This document shows, piece after piece, positions 28,747 through 35,855 of a DNA stretch of 64,000 bases; position 1 is the stretch's first letter; each line of letters begins with the position of its first letter. A program made the translations under genes and the position numbers. The notes beneath the pieces are model-generated. The model did not search any database and had not been told where the DNA came from. It saw only the letters and a list, made by a program, of their open reading frames with translations. Source of the DNA: Pseudomonas pharyngis. GTDB taxonomy: Bacteria > Pseudomonadota > Gammaproteobacteria > Pseudomonadales > Pseudomonadaceae. The stretch is from positions 87,035 to 151,034 of the forward strand of contig NZ_BQID01000014.1 of assembly GCF_021602345.1 (NCBI RefSeq), in the 5' to 3' direction.

Positions 28747-30093
28747 TTAGCGGGCTGCCTGCGCAGCGGTTTTCTGCGCGGCCGCGCGCAGTGGCCGGAA
28801 GGCTTCGCGCAGTTCTTCGCTGAACAGTTGCGGTTGCTCCCATGCCGCGAAGTGACCGCCCTTGCTGACTTCACTGAAGTAGGCCAGCGACGGATAGGCG
28901 CGCTGCGACCAGACTTTCGGCGCGCGGTAGATTTCGTGGGGGAACACGGTGATCGCCACCGGCACCTTGATGTCGGCAGTCTTCTGCGCGGCGGCGCTGA
29001 AGTTATTGTTGTTGTTCTCCCAGTAGAAACGGGAGGACGACGCCCCGCTGTCGGTCAGCCAGTACAGGCTGATGTCGTCGAGCATTTCATCGCGGCTCAG
29101 GACCTTCTCGGGCTGACCGTCGCTGTCGGCCCACGCGGCGAATTTTTCATACATCCACGCGGCCGTGCCGGCGGGCGAGTCGGCCAGCAGATAACCGATG
29201 GTCTGCGGTCGGGTCACCATCATCGCGCCATACGCGGCGTTGCGACCGAAGAACTGGCTGAGCGAGTTGAAGGCCGTCACCTCCGGCGCGGTCAGTCCGG
29301 CCGGGGCCGGGTCGCCGCTGTTGATCGGCTTGACCAGTTCCGGCGGCACGGTGGCCGGCATGTTCAGGTGGATGCCCAGCAAACCGGGCGGCGCCAGACG
29401 ACCCAGTGCGTCGGAAATCACCGAGCCGTGATCGCCGCCCTGGGACACGTAATGGCTGTAGCCCAGACGTTTCATCAACACATCCCAGGCCTTCGCCACC
29501 CGGTCAGGGCCCCAGCCGAGCTCGGTCGGTTTGCCGGAGAAACCATGGCCGGGAATCGACGGGATCACCACATCGAACGAGTCCTCGACCTTGCCGCCAT
29601 AGGCCACGGGATCGGTCAGCGGGCCGATGGTCTTGAGGAATTCGAACTGCGAACCCGGCCAGCCGTGGGTGAGGATCAATGGCATCGCATTGGGGTTGCG
29701 CGAACGCACATGGATGAACTGGATGTCGACGCCGTCGATGGTGGTCACAAACTCCGGCAAGGCGTTGAGCTTCGCTTCAGCCTTGCGCCAGTCATAGCCG
29801 TCGCCCCAATACTTCACCAACGCCTGGACCTGCGCCAGTTGCACTCCCTGGGACACGTCGCCGACCGTTTCCTTGTCCGGCCAGCGAGTGTCGGCGATGC
29901 GTTTGCGCAGGTCGCTCAATTTCGCTTCGTCCACATGAATGGTGTACGGGCGAATGGCTTGCGCCGGATCCGCTGCCGGGGTCGCGGCCCAGACGCCGCT
30001 GCTGCCCGCGAGTACGGCAAGGCCGAGCACGCCGCCCCTGATGGATGACGCCAGGCAATGGCGCCAGGTAAGACCGGACGAAACCGCAACCAT
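28747..30093 (-). CDS. Exported epoxide hydrolase with EHN domain
   Basis: This 448-residue protein has a signal-like hydrophobic segment ending GSSGVWAA. An epoxide hydrolase N-terminal (EHN) domain runs over about 50-155 (IRPYTIHVDEAKLSDLRKRI, TRWPDKE), followed by an alpha/beta hydrolase with LILTHGWPGSQFEF, the nucleophile aspartate in SQGGDHGSVIS and a late histidine in GGHFAAWEQP. The start at 30093 has AAGGAG eight bases upstream; longer frames run into the divergent promoter. It is the first gene of the minus-strand group with the P460 protein. The EHN family includes microsomal-type and juvenile-hormone-type epoxide hydrolases; the bacterial substrate is unknown. Confidence 0.9.
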   Translation of the reverse strand: MVAVSSGLTWRHCLASSIRGGVLGLAVLAGSSGVWAATPAADPAQAIRPYTIHVDEAKLSDLRKRIADTRWPDKETVGDVSQGVQLAQVQALVKYWGDGYDWRKAEAKLNALPEFVTTIDGVDIQFIHVRSRNPNAMPLILTHGWPGSQFEFLKTIGPLTDPVAYGGKVEDSFDVVIPSIPGHGFSGKPTELGWGPDRVAKAWDVLMKRLGYSHYVSQGGDHGSVISDALGRLAPPGLLGIHLNMPATVPPELVKPINSGDPAPAGLTAPEVTAFNSLSQFFGRNAAYGAMMVTRPQTIGYLLADSPAGTAAWMYEKFAAWADSDGQPEKVLSRDEMLDDISLYWLTDSGASSSRFYWENNNNNFSAAAQKTADIKVPVAITVFPHEIYRAPKVWSQRAYPSLAYFSEVSKGGHFAAWEQPQLFSEELREAFRPLRAAAQKTAAQAAR

Positions 30094-30309
30094 GATGGAT
30101 CTCCTTGTAGTCATTATTCGAAAGGCATCGCCAATCGGATCAGACCACTGCGCTGGCACCGGGGCGATTACACGATGGTGTCGGTCGATACCTTGGTATG
30201 ACGCGCAGGCCTGGCGCGCAAAATCGCGCTCGAATTCAGCAGCGGTTAACGGGCAGAATGCGGCGGGGAAAAGACCCATTTGAATCACAGAGCGGAACAA
30301 GGATCGCGG

Positions 30310-31539
30310 ATGCGTGGGGAAACAGCGCTCGAACGCCTGAGCGGCACGCCATCGACCACTTCGCAGTGGTGGGTGATCGGGCTGTGCATGCTGTTCAACG
30401 TGATCGACGGACTCGACGTGATGGCCATGGCCTTCACCGCCAGCCGGGTTGCGGCCGAATGGGCGTTGAGCGGCGCGCAACTGGGCCTGTTGTTGAGCGC
30501 AAGCCTGGTCGGGATGGCGCTCGGTTCGCTGCTGGCCGCGCCCAGGGCCGACCGCTTCGGGCGCAGACCTTTATTGCTCGCCGGCCTGCTGCTCAGCGGC
30601 CTGAGCATGTTGCTGTCGTTCTGGAGCCCGGATCATCACGTATTGATGCTTTTGCGACTGCTGACCGGTATCGGCACGGGGGCGGTGCTGGTGGGGGCGA
30701 ACGTGCTGACGTTCGAACACGCCAGCCCGCAGCGACGCAATCTGGCGATCGCACTGCAATCCCTCGCCTTTGCCATGGGCGCCAGTCTGGGCGGTGTGCT
30801 GGCGCATGTACTCAATGATTTGATGGGCTGGCGGTATGTCTTTCTGGCCGGGGGTTGCATCACGCTGGCGGCGGCATTGGTCGGTGTCTTCTGGCTGCGA
30901 GAATCGCCGTCATTTCTGGCACTTGAACAGCGCGCGCCTGCTCCTCCACTGTCGCCGGACATCGCTAACCGGCCGTTTTCGCCCGGTCAGTGGCAACAGA
31001 CTCTATCGCTGGCATTGGCACTCTTTCTGTTGATGTTCTGCTTTTACTTCGTGATGAGCTGGACGCCGGCCCTGTTGGTCGACAATGGCTTTACCGACCA
31101 ACAAGGCGCCCGGATCGGGATGCTGTTGGCGCTGGGTGGCATGCTCGGCGCCCTGCTTCTGGGTCTGGCGGCCAATCGTTACGGCTGCCGACGTTTGTTG
31201 TCGGGCTTTCTGCTGCTCAATGCCGCCCTGCTGCCACTGATGCTGCCGGCCACGCGCGTCCCCGGTCTGGCGACACTCGTGGCGGTCACGCTGGGGCTGA
31301 TGCTCAATGGTGCAGTCGCGGCTCTGTATGTGCTGGCCCCTCAAGCGTTCTGCACGTCGGTCCGTACGACCGGCGTCGGCGTGGTGCTGGCGACCGGGCG
31401 TCTGGGGGCGATCATTTCGCCGGTGGTCGCCGGGTTTCTGCTGGATGCCGGATGGACCGCACAACACCTGTTCACGTTTTTCGCCGGTAGCCAGGTGTTG
31501 GCGGCCCTGCTGATCTGGCGTGGCGTCAAGGGACGATGA
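30310..31539 (+). CDS. MFS transporter, aromatic acid:H+ symporter-like
   Basis: This is a 409-residue membrane protein with about twelve hydrophobic segments. The first-loop pattern FNVIDGLDVMAMAFTA and the ADRFGRRPLL motif between helices 2 and 3 fit the AAHS branch of the MFS, which imports benzoate-type and hydroxybenzoate-type acids. The acidic residue in helix 1 (IDGLD) typical of that branch is present. The start is the ATG at 30310, seven bases after AAGGA. It is divergent from the exported hydrolase group, so it could import their product, though nothing in the sequence proves this. Its 3' end overlaps the convergent oxidoreductase gene by 14 bases. Confidence 0.85.
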   Translation: MRGETALERLSGTPSTTSQWWVIGLCMLFNVIDGLDVMAMAFTASRVAAEWALSGAQLGLLLSASLVGMALGSLLAAPRADRFGRRPLLLAGLLLSGLSMLLSFWSPDHHVLMLLRLLTGIGTGAVLVGANVLTFEHASPQRRNLAIALQSLAFAMGASLGGVLAHVLNDLMGWRYVFLAGGCITLAAALVGVFWLRESPSFLALEQRAPAPPLSPDIANRPFSPGQWQQTLSLALALFLLMFCFYFVMSWTPALLVDNGFTDQQGARIGMLLALGGMLGALLLGLAANRYGCRRLLSGFLLLNAALLPLMLPATRVPGLATLVAVTLGLMLNGAVAALYVLAPQAFCTSVRTTGVGVVLATGRLGAIISPVVAGFLLDAGWTAQHLFTFFAGSQVLAALLIWRGVKGR

Positions 31540-32491
31540 TCAGCTTGCCCGTCGTGTTGCGCGACTCGATATCGCGATGGGCCTGTTGCGCATCATCCAG
31601 TGAATAACGCTTGCCGATCACGGCTTTCAGTTTGCCGGCACTTACCCATGCGAACAGTTGCCGGGATTTTTCCAGCAGCACCTCGCGGTTGCGCACGTAG
31701 TGCATGACCGAGGGATACGTCAGCTTGATGCTGCGCGGCATGCTGAAGATATCGATCGGCGGGGTCGGGTTCATGAACGGTCCGTACAAGGCCAGGGTGC
31801 CGAAATAATCCAGCAGCTCCAGCGAGTCGGCAAACCCCTCCGCGCCCGTGCCGTCGTACACCACATTCACCCGCTGCCCGTCGGTCAGGCGCATGACCTG
31901 GGCGGCAATGTTTTGCGCCCGCCCGATCACCACATAGTCCGCCCCCGCCGCGAGCACCGCCTCGACCTTGTCGGCATGAGAAACCCGGCCTATGACCTTG
32001 CCGCCCAGCAGCTTGATCAACTGGGTCAGCATCAGCCCCACGCCCCCGGCCGCCGCATGCACCAAGGCTACGTCGCCCGGCTGGATCGCATGCACCTTGT
32101 CCACCAGATTGCTGGCGGTGAGGCCCTGCATCATCAGGCTGGCGGCGGTGGCGAAGTCGATATCGTCCGGCAGCGGCACCAACTGGCTGACCGGGGCGAT
32201 CACCTGTTCGGCGTAGCTGCCCGGCACGTAATGCCAGGCCACGCGGTCACCGACAGCGAACTCCGTCACCTGCGGGCCGCTGGCCAGGACGACGCCGGCG
32301 CCTTCTGCACCCAGCGTCAGCGGCAGTTCCCAGGCAGCGCCGAGCCCGCGTCGGGCACCGGTGTCCATGAAATTGATACCCGCCGCCATGACCTTGACCA
32401 GGACTTGTCCGGGCCCCGGTTCTGCCAGTTGAATGTCCTGCACCGTCAACACTTCGGGCCCGCCAAAGGCCTGGATAACCACTGCTTTCAT
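31526..32491 (-). CDS. Zinc-independent quinone oxidoreductase (MDR family)
   Basis: This is a 321-residue medium-chain dehydrogenase/reductase. It has the N-terminal substrate domain (MKAVVIQAFGGPEVL, AGINFMDTGARRG) and a Rossmann domain with VHAAAGGVGLMLTQL for NADPH. No structural or catalytic zinc cysteine cluster is seen, as in zeta-crystallin-like quinone oxidoreductases (Qor), and the start and end (TTGKLIIVP) fit that group. It should reduce quinones or similar electrophiles in the cytoplasm. The start at 32491 is preceded by AGGGCAG; a start at 32509 is possible. It is convergent with and overlaps the MFS gene by 14 bases. Confidence 0.9.
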   Translation of the reverse strand: MKAVVIQAFGGPEVLTVQDIQLAEPGPGQVLVKVMAAGINFMDTGARRGLGAAWELPLTLGAEGAGVVLASGPQVTEFAVGDRVAWHYVPGSYAEQVIAPVSQLVPLPDDIDFATAASLMMQGLTASNLVDKVHAIQPGDVALVHAAAGGVGLMLTQLIKLLGGKVIGRVSHADKVEAVLAAGADYVVIGRAQNIAAQVMRLTDGQRVNVVYDGTGAEGFADSLELLDYFGTLALYGPFMNPTPPIDIFSMPRSIKLTYPSVMHYVRNREVLLEKSRQLFAWVSAGKLKAVIGKRYSLDDAQQAHRDIESRNTTGKLIIVP

Positions 32492-32817
32492 AATGTTCTG
32501 CCCTGTCATCGGGACGACCGGTCCTGCTGCCTTTCGGGTGGCAGGAGCGCGGACGTCACGTTGCTTTCACTCAACGTCGAAGGACGTTGAAACCAGGGCC
32601 AAGGCTGCGCGGCGGATGTATCCCGGCGGTTTCGCCAACCCGGCGCTGTGCATGCTTGTATGGCTTGAGGGGCCGTAGATACAGTGGCTTACAAAAGCGC
32701 CACTGTGATGCCCATCGCAGTGTGCAATGTCGGCCGATATTCGCCACGGGCGACACCAAAGTATGATGGGCGAGTGCCATCCGAAGGCGCATCTTTGTTC
32801 AACGGTGACTGCACACA
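32492..32817. promoter_or_regulatory. Divergent intergenic region, no gene seen
   Basis: About 325 bases separate the leftward quinone oxidoreductase from the rightward histidine kinase. No coding frame is supported. The region should hold both promoters, but I could not name a binding site. Confidence 0.4.
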
Positions 32818-34791
32818 ATGAGAATCGGTATGACGAACGAGCAGGAGCGCGTCATCGAGGACGGTCCAGGCCGCGCGGGTGACGCGGTCATGCCGGCGCC
32901 GGGGATCGACTCGATCATCGACAGCATCCCGGCCATGGTCGCTTTCATGACGCCGTCCGGTGAGCTGGAACAGGTGAACCGGCAAATCATGGAGTACATC
33001 GGCGCCCCGCTGCATGAACTGAAAAACTGGCAGGCCAGCGAGACCGTGCACCCGGACGACCTGCCCTCGGTCATCGCTGCCTGGATGCACTCGGTCAGTA
33101 CCGGCACGCCCTATGAGAACGAGCACCGGATTCGCCGCGCCGACGGTGTCTATCGCTGGTTCCATGTGCGCGGCCTGCCGATCAGAGACAGCGAAGGCAC
33201 CATCACCCGCTGGTGCGTGCTGCAGGTCGATATCGATGAGCGCCGCCGGGACAAGGCCTTGATCGCCAGTGCCCTGGCCGAAGTCAGCGCGTCGGAAGAA
33301 CGTCTGCGCGGGATCATCGACGCCGTGCCCGGTTTTGTCTGGAGCGCCTCGCCGGAAGGCAACGTCGGCTTCGTCAATCAGCGCTGGTGCGACTACACCG
33401 GCATGTCCGTCGAACAAGCTTGCGGTGACGGCTGGACGGCGTCCATCCACCCCGACGACGCGCCGGGCCTGGCGGTTTATTGGCAAGGGATTCTGCAATC
33501 GGGCAGCGCTGGCGAGTACGAGGCCCGACTGAAGCGCTTCGATGGCGTTTACCGCTGGTTCCTGATCCGCGCCGTGCCCCAGCGTGATGACACGGGGCGG
33601 ATCGTGCGCTGGTATGGCGAAAACACCGACATCGAAGACCGCAAACGGGCGGAAGTCTTTTTGGCCAAGGCCCAACGCCTGAGCGCCACCGGTACGTTTT
33701 CCTGGCGGGTGAGCACCGACGAGATCACTTGGTCGGACGAGGTCTACCGCATCCTTGAACTGGACCCGGACACGCCGCCCGGCTTCGAGGCGATCTATCG
33801 CCGCGTGCATCCGGACGACATCTCCAGCCATCGGGAAATGATCAAGCGCCAACGCCGCAAGGGGCGTGACTTCGAACACGAACATCGACTGCTGATGCCC
33901 GACGGCACGGTGAAATACGTGCGGCTGGTGGCGCACTCGATCGCCCATGCGCCGGACGGCTTCGAATACATCGCCGCCCTGCAGGACATCACCCAGCGCC
34001 GGCTCGCCGAAGAGGTTTTGAGCAAGGCGCGCTCGGAACTGACGCACCTGGCCAGGGTCGCCAGCCTTGGCGCGGTCACGGCGTCGATTGCCCACGAGGT
34101 CAATCAACCGCTGGCCGGCATCATCACCAACGCCAGCACCTGTCTGCGCATGCTCGGCGCCGACCCTCCGAATGTCGACGGTGCCAGGGAAACCGCGCGC
34201 CGCACCATTCGCGACGGCAACCGCGCGGCCGATGTGATCAATCGACTGCGGGCGTTGTTCTCGAAGAAAAGCATCACCCTTGAAAACGTCAATCTGAATG
34301 ACGCGGCACGGGAAGTCATCGCCATGTTATTGGGCGAACTGCAACGCAACGGCGTGGTGCTGCATCCGCAATTTGCCGAAGCCCTGCCGCTGGTCAGGGG
34401 CGACCGGGTCCAGCTGCAGCAGGTGATCCTCAACCTGATCATGAATGCCGCCGAGGCCATGAGTGCAATCCATGGCCGGCCCCGGCAACTGATCGTCAGC
34501 ACCGGTCTGGGCTCGGACGAGAGCGTTTACCTGGCGGTGAAGGACAGCGGCAACGGCGTCGATCCGCAGGACATCGAACGCATTTTCAATGCGTTCTACA
34601 CCACCAAAAGTTCGGGCATGGGGGTCGGTCTGTCCATCAGTCGCTCGATCATCGAGCGCCACGATGGGAAGCTGTGGGCCAGCGCCAACGACGGCCCGGG
34701 TACGACGTTTACCTTTGCCATCCCGCATTCGACGGACTTGCCGCAAACCGATAACCGCGACCTCGCCGATCGCACCGTGGAGAATGATTGA
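32818..34791 (+). CDS. PAS-domain sensor histidine kinase
   Basis: This 657-residue kinase has no obvious membrane segment, so it is probably cytoplasmic. Three PAS/PAC units are visible, each with an RWF-type or RxV-type PAC segment (HRIRRADGVYRWFHVRG, RLKRFDGVYRWFLIR, HRLLMPDGTVKYVRLV). The dimerisation domain has the phosphoacceptor histidine in ASIAHEVNQPLAGI, and the ATPase domain has N-box LNLIMNAAEAM, DSGNGV and SSGMGVGLSISRSI. The H-box with NQPL is typical of FixL/DctB-like kinases. The stop codon overlaps the start of a single-domain response regulator (TGATG), and a FixJ-like regulator follows. The stimulus is unknown. Confidence 0.94.
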   Translation: MRIGMTNEQERVIEDGPGRAGDAVMPAPGIDSIIDSIPAMVAFMTPSGELEQVNRQIMEYIGAPLHELKNWQASETVHPDDLPSVIAAWMHSVSTGTPYENEHRIRRADGVYRWFHVRGLPIRDSEGTITRWCVLQVDIDERRRDKALIASALAEVSASEERLRGIIDAVPGFVWSASPEGNVGFVNQRWCDYTGMSVEQACGDGWTASIHPDDAPGLAVYWQGILQSGSAGEYEARLKRFDGVYRWFLIRAVPQRDDTGRIVRWYGENTDIEDRKRAEVFLAKAQRLSATGTFSWRVSTDEITWSDEVYRILELDPDTPPGFEAIYRRVHPDDISSHREMIKRQRRKGRDFEHEHRLLMPDGTVKYVRLVAHSIAHAPDGFEYIAALQDITQRRLAEEVLSKARSELTHLARVASLGAVTASIAHEVNQPLAGIITNASTCLRMLGADPPNVDGARETARRTIRDGNRAADVINRLRALFSKKSITLENVNLNDAAREVIAMLLGELQRNGVVLHPQFAEALPLVRGDRVQLQQVILNLIMNAAEAMSAIHGRPRQLIVSTGLGSDESVYLAVKDSGNGVDPQDIERIFNAFYTTKSSGMGVGLSISRSIIERHDGKLWASANDGPGTTFTFAIPHSTDLPQTDNRDLADRTVEND

Positions 34792-35162
34792 TGGGTACGC
34801 ATTTGCTCGTATCGGTGGTCGATGACGACGAATCGGTTCGTGAATCACTGCCTGACCTGATCAAGGAGTTCGGCTTCGCCGTCCAGGCGTTTGCCTCGGC
34901 GCAGGCGTTTCTGGCATCGCCCTATCTGGACCTGACCCATTGCCTGATTCTCGACGTGGCCATGCCCGGCATGTCGGGACCTGATCTGCAACGCGAGCTG
35001 CTGCGCCGTGACTATCGCATTCCGGTGATTTTCATCACCGCGCACGGCGATGCCAGCGAACAGGCGAAGCTGCTGAACAGTGGCGCCGTGGAGTGCCTGT
35101 TCAAACCGTTCAGCGAAGCCCAATTGCTCAAGGCCCTGAGTGCCGCCCTGCCCCTCGACTGA
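34791..35162 (+). CDS. Single-domain response regulator
   Basis: This is a 123-residue receiver domain only. The acidic pair (VVDDDESVRES), the phosphorylation aspartate in LILDVAMPGMSG, the threonine in IFITAHGD and the lysine in CLFKPFSE are all in place. There is no output domain, so it probably acts as a phosphate shuttle or by protein contact. Its ATG overlaps the kinase stop, so the two are translationally coupled. A second response regulator with a DNA-binding domain begins 30 bases downstream, which suggests a branched or competing phosphorelay. Confidence 0.93.
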   Translation: MGTHLLVSVVDDDESVRESLPDLIKEFGFAVQAFASAQAFLASPYLDLTHCLILDVAMPGMSGPDLQRELLRRDYRIPVIFITAHGDASEQAKLLNSGAVECLFKPFSEAQLLKALSAALPLD

Positions 35163-35192
35163 GCGTGAAGCCGAACAGAACAAGGAATCGAC

Positions 35193-35855
35193 ATGTTGAA
35201 CGCGAACAACGCAATCGCCCCTTCCCGTGGAGCATTACCGATGAGTGATGTCACGCCCGTCGTATTCGTTGTCGATGACGACATTTCCGTGCGCGAGTCG
35301 CTGGAGCTGATGATCCGCTTCGCCGGTTGGCAGCCACGGCTGTTCGAGTCCGCGCAGGATTTTCTCGACGCGCCCCGGGCGCTGGTGCCCAGTTGTCTGG
35401 TGCTGGACATCAACCTGCCCGACCTGAACGGCCTGGATCTGCAGACCGCGCTGGCCGATGAGCGCCACAACATGCCGATCATCTTCATCACCGGCTACGG
35501 CGATATTCCGCGCACGGTGCGGGCCCTGAAGGCCGGTGCGGTGGAGTTTCTGACCAAGCCGTTCAACGACGAGGTGATCCTCAGCGCCATGGCCGATGCG
35601 CTGCAGAGCAGTCGCGTGGCGCTTGAGGGGGAAAAGAATCTGCGCGCACTGCTCGCGGCCTACAAGACCCTGACGCCGCGCGAGCAGGAGATCATGGCTT
35701 CTGTGGTCAGCGGGCGGCTGAACAAACTGATTGCCGCCGACCTCAACATCAGCGAAATCACCGTCAAGGCCCATCGCGGCAAGGTGATGCGCAAGATGAA
35801 GGCCCGCTCGCTGGCGGATCTGGTGAAAATGGCCGCGTTCATTACGCCGGAGTAG
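35193..35855 (+). CDS. FixJ/NarL-type response regulator
   Basis: This is a 220-residue protein. The receiver domain (about 22-140) has VVDDDISVRES, the phosphorylation site LVLDINLPDLNG, FITGYGD and LTKPFND. The LuxR-type helix-turn-helix (about 155-215) has LTPREQEIMASVVSG and ISEITVKAHRGKVMRKM. It should be the DNA-binding output of the upstream PAS kinase. The start at 35193 has AAGGA about eight bases before it; an ATG at 35241 with GGAG is a reasonable alternative and would remove an odd 16-residue leader. The 3' end overlaps the convergent ATPase regulator gene by 14 bases. Confidence 0.93.
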   Translation: MLNANNAIAPSRGALPMSDVTPVVFVVDDDISVRESLELMIRFAGWQPRLFESAQDFLDAPRALVPSCLVLDINLPDLNGLDLQTALADERHNMPIIFITGYGDIPRTVRALKAGAVEFLTKPFNDEVILSAMADALQSSRVALEGEKNLRALLAAYKTLTPREQEIMASVVSGRLNKLIAADLNISEITVKAHRGKVMRKMKARSLADLVKMAAFITPE

